Assembly (NCBI RefSeq): GCF_014023275.1
Contig: NZ_CP054698.1
Coordinates: 5,231,001-5,295,000 of the forward strand
Length of the DNA: 64,000 nt
Source: Nostoc edaphicum CCNP1411
Lineage (GTDB): Bacteria > Cyanobacteriota > Cyanobacteriia > Cyanobacteriales > Nostocaceae
Direction: 5' to 3'
Part shown: positions 18,976 through 27,473 of the stretch, piece by piece
How positions within the stretch are numbered: the stretch's first letter is position 1
Layout of the letters: the number at the start of each line of letters is the position of its first letter
Program-made: the position numbers and the translations under genes
The notes under the pieces: model-generated
Told to the model about the DNA's origin: nothing
Databases searched by the model: none
The model's input: only the letters and a program-made list of their open reading frames with translations

Positions 18976-19936
18976 TTTATCTATAGTATTGTGGGCAGCA
19001 ATACCACCCTTGCTGCTATTAGGCTACTACTACTATCGGATACCATTTGCCCCGCCTCTGTTGAGATTGCTGATGTTCTTTATCATCGGGGCAATATGTG
19101 GTATTTTAGCCCTTAGCCTAGAATGGATTTTTGAAATTGTAGCTAACAGGTTTGTAGACTGGCATCAGATTAAGCGATCGCTTCCTGGTACAGCCTTGCG
19201 GCAGCTTGTGGAAATAGGCCCAATTGAAGAAGGCTGCAAGTTGGCTGCGGTTGTTGTCCCAACCTACTATCTGCAACGCAAGTATCGATTACTTCCCTCT
19301 ACTGTTTTCCTCTTTACCATAGCCGTTGCCCTTGGATTCACTGCCGAAGAGAACTGGATTTACCTTTTTCATGGTACAGCATCAATTCCTGACCGGATTA
19401 TTGGTACGCCAGTCCACGCGATGTTCTCTGCACCTTGGGGATACGCATTAGGAATCTATATTTCCTCCCACACTCGGTTAAATCGAGACAAGAAGTTCAT
19501 TTTTCGGGCTTGGCTAAATTCTGTAATATGTCATGCCCTAGTGAATGTTCTATCTATTGCTTGGGGTTACTCATTACCCCTACGTTTCCTAAGTTATGGT
19601 TTATTTCCATTTCTGTTGTGGATGTTTTGGCGACTGGAACAATTACTGCGAAAAGTGCAAGGTAAACCTGTAATTACCCTAATTTCAGACCGTACAATCC
19701 AACGCCGTTATTGGCAAAGGAGTTTAGTGCTTTTTGCCCTTGTGCTGGGTGGAAATGCTATTTTTGGTCTGTTTCTCTTAGCCAGGAAAATTACTCCTTT
19801 GAGTCCGTCAAAGCTTTTTGACACTTATATTTTGTGGTTTATATTTAGTCGGTTTTTACTAAATCTCTTTTTTGGAGTTTTAGCTTGGGGCATTTATCGC
19901 TATTTGCGACATTCCGCCCGTCGTCGGTATTTTTAA
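18968..19936 (+). CDS. PrsW family intramembrane metalloprotease
   Basis: 322 residues with about eight hydrophobic helices. The catalytic signature is complete: EEGCK (IEEGCKLAAVVV), then GFTAEENWIY, HAMFSAPWG and the late CHALVNV. PrsW-type glutamic/metallo-proteases (CAAX-protease relatives) cleave membrane proteins such as anti-sigma factors. It starts with GTG at 18968, overlapping the methyltransferase stop by 8 bp. Its substrate cannot be deduced. Confidence 0.85.
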   Translation: MVDLSIVLWAAIPPLLLLGYYYYRIPFAPPLLRLLMFFIIGAICGILALSLEWIFEIVANRFVDWHQIKRSLPGTALRQLVEIGPIEEGCKLAAVVVPTYYLQRKYRLLPSTVFLFTIAVALGFTAEENWIYLFHGTASIPDRIIGTPVHAMFSAPWGYALGIYISSHTRLNRDKKFIFRAWLNSVICHALVNVLSIAWGYSLPLRFLSYGLFPFLLWMFWRLEQLLRKVQGKPVITLISDRTIQRRYWQRSLVLFALVLGGNAIFGLFLLARKITPLSPSKLFDTYILWFIFSRFLLNLFFGVLAWGIYRYLRHSARRRYF

Positions 19937-20085
19937 AATATGATTCAGGATAAGGCTAGTACCGCAAGGCGGAATTAAAAATTAAAAATTAAAACAGCGT
20001 AAGGGTTTTGTTGATTGGAAATGGGTGGTTTATTTCCGCCGTGCTGTACTAGGGGGTTTCTGTGCAAACAACTCCAGTGGGTTAG

Positions 20086-20262
20086 ATGACTGCTGACCTA
20101 CAGCTATTTGGTGGCGATTCCCATTCCAAGACACTTCGTGAACACAGAAATCGCTATGAGATTATTGATCGAGAACTATTTGTGACCTTGAATACCAAGT
20201 TTAGGAAAAGCACCAAAAGAGCCATAATTCAGAAACGTCACAGCCGAGTCAAGCGGCAGTGA
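20086..20262 (+). CDS. Possible small protein of 58 residues, or gene remnant
   Basis: An ATG ORF of 58 codons in the 378-bp gap between the PrsW gene and tRNA-Asn. The product begins MTADLQLFGGDSHSKTLREH and has a very basic C-terminus (TKRAIIQKRHSRVKRQ). I do not recognise it. The stop lies inside a strong hairpin. No good ribosome site precedes the ATG. Interspersed A/T-rich repeats (about 19970-19995) lie upstream, so a decayed gene is equally possible. Confidence 0.35.
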   Translation: MTADLQLFGGDSHSKTLREHRNRYEIIDRELFVTLNTKFRKSTKRAIIQKRHSRVKRQ

Positions 20263-20270
20263 CGTTTCTG
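20230..20270 (+). terminator. Long GC-rich hairpin overlapping the end of the 58-codon ORF
   Basis: The outer arms CAGAAACGTCAC and GTGACGTTTCTG pair perfectly, with an inner GCCG/CGGC stem. No T-run follows on either strand, so terminator function is only probable. Confidence 0.5.
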
Positions 20271-20314
20271 ATGTATAATCTAGAATCGAAAATTTAAAAT
20301 CCAAAATTTATAAA

Positions 20315-20386
<72 letters not shown>

Positions 20387-20530
20387 CCACTCACGATTTA
20401 TAATCTTAGGGCTAAAAATAGTATTTGGCAAGTACTTTCGCTAATATTTTTTTTAGATGCTTAATTTAGATAACTTTTGCAGCCAAAATCCATTCAGGAA
20501 CTTAAGCAGAGACTCTTAAATACTAAATAT

Positions 20531-21082
20531 TCACTGTAATCCCATTCGTAATTCAGACAGACGCTGCCGCGCTTTAGCATCAATCGCATTAGCTAAAAAC
20601 CTACTCTTAGATTGTTTGCGCGTATGATACTTTTGTCGCATCCGGCAGACGGTAGCTTCCACTTCACCACAGAGTTGTTGTGCCGACAACCATTCAGCCC
20701 CATACCCTTGTATCATCAACTGCTGTGCCCGATCTGATGTAGCAACAATTACACGAGAAATTAAAGATTGAGCTATTTGCTGGCGAAAAGAAGCGCAGGA
20801 TTTTTCAATATAAGTATCTGCTGTTTGCCCAAAATCAGTGTAATAAACAGATAAAAGCTCAGTAATAATTTCTTTATTACTAGAGGTGTTCTGATATTGG
20901 GCATCAAAAACTATCTGAGTTGTGTAACCTTGAAACGCACTATAACCGGTCATTGCTTCCACAAGTTCGCCCCGTGCGGCCTCTAATCCAACACTATCAC
21001 GCGTTTTTTTAAGGCAAGGCCAAGCACCTATTATATTGTAGCCGTCCACTAACAAAACGGCTTGGAGTAAGGAACGGGGCAT
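20531..21082 (-). CDS. YacP-like NYN domain ribonuclease
   Basis: 183 residues. The N-terminus AVLLVDGYNIIGAWP is the hallmark of the NYN/YacP (DUF901) group, where the Asp binds metal. Later conserved acids are in VFDAQYQN, ADTYIEKSC and VIVATSDRAQQ, matching the PIN-like active site order. The Bacillus member (RaeI) cuts mRNA and precursors in a ribosome-linked manner; in cyanobacteria the targets are unknown. It stands alone, downstream of tRNA-Asn in minus orientation with a 140-bp gap. Confidence 0.85.
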   Translation of the reverse strand: MPRSLLQAVLLVDGYNIIGAWPCLKKTRDSVGLEAARGELVEAMTGYSAFQGYTTQIVFDAQYQNTSSNKEIITELLSVYYTDFGQTADTYIEKSCASFRQQIAQSLISRVIVATSDRAQQLMIQGYGAEWLSAQQLCGEVEATVCRMRQKYHTRKQSKSRFLANAIDAKARQRLSELRMGLQ

Positions 21083-21229
21083 GGTTTTTAATCACAATTT
21101 TCTAGAGTTAACAAAATTCATTCATAAGTTTTATAATAATTGATGCATTGTCTGTAACACTATGCTACACAGAATAAAAAATACGGCAGCCTCACAAAAC
21201 TCAAACCTCAGACAGACGCACAAACTTAA

Positions 21230-21256
21230 AACGCGCCTTTGTTTAAAAGGCGCGTT
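21230..21256 (-). terminator. Intrinsic terminator of the ECF-type ATPase gene
   Basis: The arms AACGCGCCTTT and AAAGGCGCGTT form an 11-bp stem, followed on the minus strand by a short T-run (GTTTTAAG). It lies downstream of the ATPase gene on that strand; a T6 run follows on the plus strand too. Confidence 0.7.
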
Positions 21257-21335
21257 ACAGTTCTTTTTTAGTAGTATTCAGGAGTGCTAAGTACAATGAA
21301 TTTCACTTACTCAGCACTCAGCACTCAGCACTTAA

Positions 21336-22013
21336 TTAGGAGGCTTCGCTGTGTACCTCCATCAGACGTTGTTTGAGGCGTTGAGCTTCACCTCTATCCA
21401 CCAGAGAGCCTTTTTCTAGCAAAAAAGCACCGTCACAGTAATTTAACTCATCTAATCGATGTGTCACCCACAGGGCTGTAATACCTCGACTTTTGACAAG
21501 GCGGCGAACACCAGCAACTAAATCCAACTGGCTATCTGGATCTAGTAAGGCAGTGGGTTCATCTAATAATAAGACTTCACAGCGACGGGCGATCGCACCT
21601 GCGATCGCTACTCGCTGTTTCTGTCCTCCAGAGAGTGCATAGATAGGGCGTCGTTGGAGGGTAAGCAAATTCACCGCCCCTAGCGCCTCCTCAACCCTGG
21701 CTCTGGTAGCAGCAGGTGGCAACTTTTCTTCCACCAATCCAAAAGCCACATCAGCACCAACAGTTGGCATCACTAGTTGATGATCTGGATTTTGGAAAAC
21801 AAAGCCAACGGGGTGCAAAACCCTAATTTCGCCAGATTCAGGAGCTAATAACCCCGCCAGCAGTTTCAGTAACGTAGATTTTCCGCTGCCATTTGTACCC
21901 AAGAGCATCCAAAACTCACCCTTGGGTACTTCTAAAGAGCAAGATTTGATAACTTTCTCTCCATTAGGCCAACTGAAATTTAAATCCTTGACCTCAATGC
22001 CCACTTGAGCCAT
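21336..22013 (-). CDS. ABC transporter ATP-binding protein, ECF/CbiO type
   Basis: 225 residues. Walker A is GTNGSGKSTLLKLLAG, the Q-loop region is FVFQNPDHQLVMPTVGADVAFG (the QNPDxQL...V-x-x-D-V-x-F pattern typical of energy-coupling-factor ATPases), the signature is LSGGQKQRVAIA, Walker B is LLLDEPTALLD and the switch is VTHRLDEL. Such subunits drive vitamin or metal uptake with an EcfT and an S component, but neither is encoded next to it. A 90-residue gene lies 13 bp upstream. Confidence 0.88.
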   Translation of the reverse strand: MAQVGIEVKDLNFSWPNGEKVIKSCSLEVPKGEFWMLLGTNGSGKSTLLKLLAGLLAPESGEIRVLHPVGFVFQNPDHQLVMPTVGADVAFGLVEEKLPPAATRARVEEALGAVNLLTLQRRPIYALSGGQKQRVAIAGAIARRCEVLLLDEPTALLDPDSQLDLVAGVRRLVKSRGITALWVTHRLDELNYCDGAFLLEKGSLVDRGEAQRLKQRLMEVHSEAS

Positions 22014-22026
22014 TTGTCAACCTTGG

Positions 22027-22299
22027 TTACTCAGCGGCTACAGCGAAAAAGCCTGGTGGTCTTCCACCACCAGGGGTTGTACCATCTTTCTGAACAATCT
22101 GCACCCCAGAAATTTCACTAGCGCGGACAGCAATTTTTTTCTCTGTCTTGCCCTCGCACTTGAGTTCTACAATGTCAGGGTTCCCAGAACGGATTGCTGC
22201 CAAAATTAGCTGATAGACAGCCTCAGCATCCTCTGCTGACTTACGTTGTACTGAGATCGGGAAAGCAGTGTTTCTGATGCTTAAATCGATGGTAAACAT
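22027..22299 (-). CDS. Conserved-looking 90-residue protein, unknown function
   Basis: A small soluble protein with no membrane segment. It begins MFTIDLSIRNTAFPISVQRK and has a repeated-strand character and a C-terminal Gly/Pro run (TTPGGGRPPGFFAVAAE). It precedes the ECF-type ATPase by 13 bp, so the two are probably one transcript. I do not recognise the family. The even length and codon use argue that it is a real gene. Confidence 0.65.
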   Translation of the reverse strand: MFTIDLSIRNTAFPISVQRKSAEDAEAVYQLILAAIRSGNPDIVELKCEGKTEKKIAVRASEISGVQIVQKDGTTPGGGRPPGFFAVAAE

Positions 22300-22549
22300 T
22301 TAGCAATAATCAAATTTAACTGTGGACTCATTTTAGCGTCAGCTGACTGATTCTAGGGAAATGGGCATTGGGGATTGGGATTAGGGGAGAGGTAACAGGT
22401 GATAGAGAATAATCTGTTACCTGTTACCTATTCCCTTCTTGTCTCCCCACCTCAATCTCAATCAAAAATTAATTTTTATGACAAAACCCCTAGAAAAATT
22501 AACGATTTACACCTAATATGATTAAAGGTGTGTAAAAAATTGTAAACTT

Positions 22550-22640
22550 GGTTAACAACCTGGTTAACTTTCTGCATATAGAAGGCTTTTATTTAGCCAT
22601 CTATAATACAGATACAACCTGTACTTATAAACATTTGGAG
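22550..22640 (+). promoter_or_regulatory. psbD promoter region with paired GGTTAAC sites
   Basis: GGTTAAC occurs at 22550-22556 and 22562-22568, 12 bp apart, about one helical turn, which suggests a dimeric regulator site. A perfect TATAAT at 22602-22607 is a likely -10 element; no good -35 is visible. GGAG at 22637-22640, 10 bp before the ATG, is the ribosome site. Upstream (22355-22470) are STRR-type repeats. Confidence 0.55.
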
Positions 22641-22650
22641 ATTTGCTCTC

Positions 22651-23706
22651 ATGACCATCGCAGTTGGACGCGCCCCCAGTAGAGGGTGGTTTGACGTTCT
22701 AGACGACTGGCTCAAGCGCGATCGCTTCGTATTCGTAGGTTGGTCAGGGATACTATTGTTCCCCTGCGCCTTCCTAGCACTAGGCGGTTGGCTGACCGGC
22801 ACAACCTTCGTCACCTCTTGGTATACCCACGGGTTAGCCTCCTCTTACCTAGAAGGTGCTAACTTCCTGACAGTGGCAGTATCCACCCCCGCCGACAGCA
22901 TGGGACATTCCCTATTGCTGTTGTGGGGGCCAGAAGCCCAAGGCAACCTCACCCGTTGGTTTCAATTGGGTGGTTTGTGGCCATTCGTAGCTCTGCACGG
23001 AGCCTTTGGTTTGATTGGCTTCATGTTGCGGCAATTTGAAATTGCCCGTCTGGTAGGTATCCGTCCTTATAACGCCCTCGCTTTCTCTGCTCCCATTGCA
23101 GTATTCGTCAGCGTATTTCTGATGTACCCCTTGGGACAATCTAGCTGGTTCTTTGCACCCAGCTTTGGCGTCGCGGCAATTTTCCGATTCCTACTATTCT
23201 TGCAAGGCTTCCACAACTGGACACTCAACCCCTTCCACATGATGGGCGTTGCGGGTGTATTGGGTGGTGCTCTATTGTGCGCCATTCACGGTGCCACAGT
23301 GGAAAACACCTTGTTTGAAGACGGTGATGGTGCTAACACCTTCCGCGCCTTCAATCCTACCCAGTCTGAAGAAACCTACTCAATGGTGACAGCAAACCGT
23401 TTCTGGTCACAGATTTTCGGTATTGCTTTCTCTAACAAACGCTGGTTGCACTTCTTCATGTTGTTCGTGCCAGTCACAGGTTTGTGGATGAGTGCCGTCG
23501 GCATCGTCGGTTTAGCACTCAACCTGCGGGCTTATGATTTTGTCTCCCAAGAATTACGGGCGGCGGAAGACCCTGAGTTTGAAACCTTCTATACCAAAAA
23601 CATTTTGCTGAATGAGGGTATCCGCGCTTGGATGGCTCCTCAAGATCAACCCCACGAACAATTTGTATTCCCTGAGGAAGTTCTACCTCGCGGTAACGCT
23701 CTCTAA
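22651..23706 (+). CDS. psbD: Photosystem II D2 reaction-centre protein
   Basis: 351 residues, one fewer than usual (APSRGW versus the common APxxRGW). Tyr159 corresponds to Tyr-D (YPLGQSSW), His188 to its hydrogen-bond partner, His196 to the P680 ligand (NPFHMM), and the C-terminus is the standard [13 protein letters not shown]2 with D1 binds the PSII cofactors in the thylakoid membrane. No psbC overlaps or follows, unlike the usual psbDC operon; a terminator comes next. So this is a single-gene copy, as for the second psbD in some cyanobacteria. Changes from the D2 consensus I remember: Ala70 for Cys, Asp82 for Asn, Asn99-Leu100 for Asp-Phe, Phe104 for Cys, Pro111 for Thr. Confidence 0.97.
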   Translation: MTIAVGRAPSRGWFDVLDDWLKRDRFVFVGWSGILLFPCAFLALGGWLTGTTFVTSWYTHGLASSYLEGANFLTVAVSTPADSMGHSLLLLWGPEAQGNLTRWFQLGGLWPFVALHGAFGLIGFMLRQFEIARLVGIRPYNALAFSAPIAVFVSVFLMYPLGQSSWFFAPSFGVAAIFRFLLFLQGFHNWTLNPFHMMGVAGVLGGALLCAIHGATVENTLFEDGDGANTFRAFNPTQSEETYSMVTANRFWSQIFGIAFSNKRWLHFFMLFVPVTGLWMSAVGIVGLALNLRAYDFVSQELRAAEDPEFETFYTKNILLNEGIRAWMAPQDQPHEQFVFPEEVLPRGNAL

Positions 23707-23826
23707 GAATAAAAAGCCGACCATAAACTGAATAAGAGTTGTGGTTGCCGAAAATTGACACCTCGCAGATTAAATAATCTTCTTGTAATAAGCCAATAAA
23801 ACGTCAATTTTCCCCATTCTCCAGTA

Positions 23827-23857
23827 ATCTCCCACCAAAAGGTGGGAGATTTTTTTC
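23827..23857 (+). terminator. Intrinsic terminator after psbD
   Basis: A perfect 10-bp stem, ATCTCCCACC and GGTGGGAGAT, with an AAAA loop, followed by a run of T residues. It ends transcription about 120 bp after psbD, confirming a single-gene unit. Confidence 0.92.
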
Positions 23858-23974
23858 TGTATATGGTTAATATCTCTAAATTTGTATGTTATGTTAGGTG
23901 AAGGTTATGAACCCAGAGTAAATCCTCTGCCCTTTTGAAACTAAGACCGCTTAGGCAATAAGGAGGTGATGCCC

Positions 23975-24046
23975 ATGATAGAAAGTAGTAAATGCATGGG
24001 TCATCAGGTTGCAGTTAGCCGGCTGTGTGCCGGGGCTGTTCTCTAA
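23975..24046 (+). CDS. 23-residue small ORF with near-perfect ribosome site
   Basis: The ORF starts MIESSKCMGHQVAVSRL and ends with a hydrophobic CAGAVL tail, two Cys in all. It is preceded by AAGGAGGTGAT, the full complement of the 16S 3' end, 4 bp from the ATG (8 bp from the GGAGG core). Such a strong site is rare in cyanobacteria and argues for translation. The start codon lies in the 5' arm of a hairpin (23968-23977 with 23995-24005) that could close it. Leader peptide or small protein; identity unknown. Confidence 0.5.
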   Translation: MIESSKCMGHQVAVSRLCAGAVL

Positions 24047-24148
24047 AAGTTAGCCTTAGTCATCTTTGAGATACTAAGTTAGCTCAAGTAGCTAGGCAAG
24101 CTCGGAGTTCCTTCCGGCAGTCTGGTTGCAACCTGAAGACCCGCTAGA

Positions 24149-24197
24149 CCGCCCTGACTTAGATCAACCGATCTGAATCAGGGCGGATAGTTTTTTA
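24149..24197 (+). terminator. Intrinsic terminator of the structured RNA
   Basis: CCGCCCTGA pairs with TCAGGGCGG, with an inner AGATC/GATCT stem, followed by a T6 run (24191-24196). Strong on sequence alone. Confidence 0.9.
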
Positions 24198-24481
24198 TAG
24201 GTGAATTTTGTTTTATCAATGCTTGGTTTTGAAAACTTAGATGGCGATGCTTACTGTGGGTAAAACCAATACGTTTAAGTTTTCTTAAAAAGAAAAATAT
24301 CTTATATCAAACCTTGGGGACTGACTAGATGTGAGCAATGGCATCTATAAAGTCTGATTTAAATATGCACACACGCATTATGCCTTAGTCGATCCTCCAA
24401 TACTTTCTGTGTGGAGAATAAAAGGGATTTACGTTTGTCAGATGCAAAATGTAACAGATATATAAGTAGGAATTTCTTGAT

Positions 24482-24763
24482 ATGGCACAATTACTCACTG
24501 AAGCGGAAATTCAAGAACAGGCAAAGGTTCTGTCAGGTTGGACTGTTGAAGACTCTAAGTTGCAGATTACCCGCACCTTCAAAGATTTTATTGAAGCAAT
24601 TGAATTTGTGAATAAGTTGGTGGAGCCAGCTGAATCAGCAGGACATCATCCAGATATAGAGATTTCCTACAACAAAGTGAAGATTACACTCACAACACAT
24701 GATGCAGGCGGGCTGACGCAGACAGACTTTGATGTAGCGCAGGCGATTTCCAAAATTCTCTAA
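24482..24763 (+). CDS. Pterin-4a-carbinolamine dehydratase
   Basis: 93 residues. It has the family signature E-x3-H-H-P-x5-Y then T-H-D-x-G-G-L-T-x-x-D (ESAGHHPDIEISYNKV, TTHDAGGLTQTDFD), including the catalytic His pair. Such proteins dehydrate 4a-hydroxy-tetrahydropterins; in organisms without aromatic amino-acid hydroxylases the role is less clear. It lies between psbD/the structured RNA and the SLH porin, an order I recall from Anabaena. A pterin-related PTPS protein is encoded 5 kb away. Confidence 0.92.
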   Translation: MAQLLTEAEIQEQAKVLSGWTVEDSKLQITRTFKDFIEAIEFVNKLVEPAESAGHHPDIEISYNKVKITLTTHDAGGLTQTDFDVAQAISKIL

Positions 24764-24841
24764 GCAATTTCTTTTGACATCTAGCACCAACTGACTGAAA
24801 GTAACCGAGACGCGAACTTAGTAGATAATTAAAGGTTTGTA

Positions 24842-24883
24842 GTAAACGGCTCTAGCCCTATTTCCAAGGCTGGAGCCGTTTAC
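24842..24883 (+). terminator. Long hairpin after the dehydratase gene
   Basis: The arms GTAAACGGCTC and GAGCCGTTTAC pair over 11 bp, with an inner AGCC/GGCT stem. No T-run follows, but it lies 79 bp after the gene and before another promoter region, so it likely ends or stabilises the mRNA. Confidence 0.6.
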
Positions 24884-25318
24884 TATGACCAATTTAATTA
24901 AATTTACATTGCGTAACTTAGGTTGATTTATTTTTTCTCTAAGTGGAAAAAGTTGTTTTTGATGACAAGCTGCTAAGTGTCTAAAGCTTTCAGCAATTTA
25001 ACTAAGTAGGAGCAAATGCCCTAAACCCTACTCCCTGCTTAGATATTTAGATAAGTATGTGTGACAGTTATTAAGCCGATCGCTCCAATCTTGCCATCTA
25101 GATCAGATGTTTTATAATGTTATGATATAAAGATATGTTTTTGCATAAGTTAATCACATAAGTTTTTAACCTCAAGTTAATCGTTTATTAGCTTTGCAAA
25201 AACTAAAATTGTAGTAGTGGCTACTATGCCTCATCCACAGGTTTCAATGAGATGTCGCATTTTTGAGAATTAGGTGCAACGAAGCCAATTATCTAAACAA
25301 GGTGTGAGGAGTAAAGTG

Positions 25319-27025
25319 ATGTCTAATCTTTTGTGGAAATCCTTAGTGGTTAGCCCAGCAGTTTTGGGAGCAACATTGTTAGTTTCGACAACAGCAATTG
25401 CCGCCCCAAACACAACCACTGAAGTATCGCCAGCCGGACAAGCAAGTGCAACTGAAGTTGTCCAACAGCCAGAAATATTGGCTCAAACAACCATAGATCA
25501 AGTTAATCGCTACAGTAACGAAGGCAATCAAAATAACTCCCAGTCTCAAGTAACATCGGTTTCTCAATTTTCCGACGTACAACCCACCGACTGGGCATTC
25601 CAAGCATTGCAGTCCTTGGTTGAGCGCTATGGTTGTATTGCAGGTTACCCAAATGCTACTTATCGCGGTAACCGTGCTTTGACTCGTTATGAATTTGCCG
25701 CTGGTTTGAATGCCTGTTTGGATCGAGTTAACGAATTGATTGCCACAGCAACAGCTGACTTGGTAACCAAACAAGATTTAGCTACTTTGCAGCGGTTACA
25801 AGAAGAATTTTCCGCAGAATTGGCAACCCTACGCGGTCGCGTAGATTCCCTTGAAGCGCGGACTGCTGAATTGGAAGCTAATCAGTTCTCCACTACCACC
25901 AAACTAGTTGGTGAAGCCATTTTTGCTGTTAGTGATGTGTTTGGCGGTACTAGTGGTGACAACAACAACACTGTCTTCCAAAACAGAGTACGCTTAGACT
26001 TGCAAACCAGCTTCACAGGTAGAGATGTTTTACACACACGTCTTGCTGCTGGTAATGCAGAAGCTTTTTTACTTGATACTCCTGTAGTCACTAATGAAGG
26101 TACACAAACCTTTCAAGTCGGTAATGGCGATGGTGGCAACAGTGTCAAAATAGACCGTTTAACCTATGAAGTTCCCATAGGCCCAGCCAACGTTTACCTC
26201 GCAGCTAGTGGCGGACGACACAGCCATTACGCTGCTGTTAACAACCCCTACTTTTTCGATCAAACTGACGGTGGTAATGGCGCCCTGTCTAGCTTTGCTT
26301 CTGAAAGTCCCATTTATCGGATTGGTGGTGGTGCAGGTATAGCGCTCAACATACCCTTTGGTCAAAACAGCGGTATTTTGGGAAATAGTTCAATAACTGC
26401 GGGTTACTTGGCATCAGAAGCGAATAATCCTGGTCTTGGTCAAGGTCTTACCAATGGCGACTATGCAGCTTTAGGACAGTTTAACTTTAGTGTAGGCGAT
26501 CGCTTGGCTTTAGCTGCTACCTACGTCCACGCATATAATGGCGGAGCTGGTAATTTATTCAACTCCGGTTCTACGTCAAATGCAGATCTTGTTGCAGTAG
26601 GTACTGGACAAGGTAATGCTTTACTAGGTGAAGGTTCCAGCAATTCCTACGGTCTGTCAGCTGCGTTTAGACCCAGCGACAAGCTATCAATTAGTGGCTT
26701 CGTCTCTTACCATGATGTCACCGGCTTCGGTGCAGATGATGATTATGAAGCTTGGAGCTACGGTGCTGGGGTTGCTTTAGTTGATTTTGGTAAACAGGGT
26801 AATGTTTTAGGTATTTTCGCTGGAGCAGAACCTTATTCTCGTAACCGAGCAGTTTTTGCTGGTAGTGGTAATGATGTACCTTATCACTTTGAAGGTTTCT
26901 ACAAGTATCGCGTGTCAGATAACATCTCTGTTACCCCTGGTGTAATCTGGTTGACCTCTCCTGGTCAAAACAGCGATAACGACGATGCAATTATCGGTAC
27001 GCTCAGAACAACTTTCACCTTCTAG
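25319..27025 (+). CDS. SLH-domain OprB-type outer-membrane porin
   Basis: 568 residues from ATG 25319, chosen over GTG 25274 because GAGGAG (25306-25311) lies 7 bp upstream and a typical signal peptide follows (hydrophobic PAVLGATLLVSTTAIA, cleavage near AIAAP). An SLH domain follows (about 85-145, FSDVQPTDWAFQALQSLVER and RYEFAAGLNACLDRVNELI), then a coiled coil (TLQRLQEEFSAELATLRGRV), then a beta-barrel ending in Phe (LRTTFTF), as outer-membrane proteins do. The SLH part holds peptidoglycan-linked polymers while the barrel sits in the outer membrane. The position matches the major porin gene of Anabaena as I recall. Confidence 0.94.
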   Translation: MSNLLWKSLVVSPAVLGATLLVSTTAIAAPNTTTEVSPAGQASATEVVQQPEILAQTTIDQVNRYSNEGNQNNSQSQVTSVSQFSDVQPTDWAFQALQSLVERYGCIAGYPNATYRGNRALTRYEFAAGLNACLDRVNELIATATADLVTKQDLATLQRLQEEFSAELATLRGRVDSLEARTAELEANQFSTTTKLVGEAIFAVSDVFGGTSGDNNNTVFQNRVRLDLQTSFTGRDVLHTRLAAGNAEAFLLDTPVVTNEGTQTFQVGNGDGGNSVKIDRLTYEVPIGPANVYLAASGGRHSHYAAVNNPYFFDQTDGGNGALSSFASESPIYRIGGGAGIALNIPFGQNSGILGNSSITAGYLASEANNPGLGQGLTNGDYAALGQFNFSVGDRLALAATYVHAYNGGAGNLFNSGSTSNADLVAVGTGQGNALLGEGSSNSYGLSAAFRPSDKLSISGFVSYHDVTGFGADDDYEAWSYGAGVALVDFGKQGNVLGIFAGAEPYSRNRAVFAGSGNDVPYHFEGFYKYRVSDNISVTPGVIWLTSPGQNSDNDDAIIGTLRTTFTF

Positions 27026-27064
27026 AGTGTTGACTATCCACTAACAATTTTGAACTCTATTTCT

Positions 27065-27094
27065 CCCCGCCATCAGGCGGGGCTTTTTGTTTTG
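27065..27094 (+). terminator. Intrinsic terminator of the porin gene
   Basis: The perfect stem CCCCGCC/GGCGGGG with an ATCA loop and a following CTTTTTGTTTT tract lies 40 bp after the stop. Confidence 0.93.
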
Positions 27095-27217
27095 AGTAGC
27101 AGCAATGGATAAACCCCAGTATTTAACCGGAGTATACTAGAAAAGTTAGGAGTTGTGAATTCTACAAGTGACTTACGCCGTGAGTAACTTTTTCTGAATG
27201 AGCTTTTCTAATTTAAT

Positions 27218-27309
27218 AGGACTTACGCAAAACTATTCTCTGGTAGGGGCAATTCATGAATTGCCCCTACCAGAGAATAAGGGTTTTGGATGTTGTTTGC
27301 GTAAGTCCT
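27218..27309. mobile_element. Palindromic MITE, 92 bp
   Basis: The ends AGGACTTACGCAA and TTGCGTAAGTCCT are inverted repeats. Inside is a near-perfect palindrome of about 50 bp around GGCAATTCATGAATTGCC. The AGGACTTACGCAA end is common in Nostoc-type repeats. No ORF inside; mobilised in trans if at all. Confidence 0.8.
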
Positions 27310-27473
27310 GTTTAAGTTGGCTTTGTTGGCTTTATAAAGTTACATATTGCTTAATATCCTAACTCTGCGGATTTTGAACTTGGGATTTTATATTGAAGGA
27401 AAAATATAAAATTCAGATTGAATGACTCCTAATTCCTAACTCCTAATTTATAACCCCTAACTTATTGCTACTT

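Larger units (their letters stand above)
23905..24197 (+). ncRNA. Structured RNA with embedded 23-codon ORF, unassigned
   Basis: After the psbD terminator comes a series of stems: CAGAG/CTCTG (23914-23929), CTAAG/CTTAG (23941-23954), a hairpin enclosing the ORF start (23968-24005), AGCC-GGC/GCC-GGGGCT around 24017-24037, a 10-bp hairpin with one bulged C (24055-24078), and an intrinsic terminator (24149-24197). A long-range pairing of 15 of 16 bases joins 23998-24013 with 24127-24142. That arm overlaps the 3' arm of the 23968-24005 hairpin, so the two are mutually exclusive. This looks like a regulatory leader or attenuator-type RNA. It does not match 6S, tmRNA, RNase P, SRP or the glutamine riboswitch as I know them. 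Promoter not clear. Confidence 0.6.

Noticed and set aside
23905..24197. Identity as 6S RNA, tmRNA, RNase P RNA, SRP RNA or glutamine riboswitch
   Set aside because: None of the conserved motifs I know for these (tag ORF, P-loop core, GGAA tetraloop with its asymmetric loop, CGTTCA box) is present in the right order; only a GCCGGAAGGAA-like piece appears on the opposite strand.
23707..24481. psbC behind psbD
   Set aside because: No overlapping or following CP43 frame; a perfect terminator comes about 120 bp after psbD.
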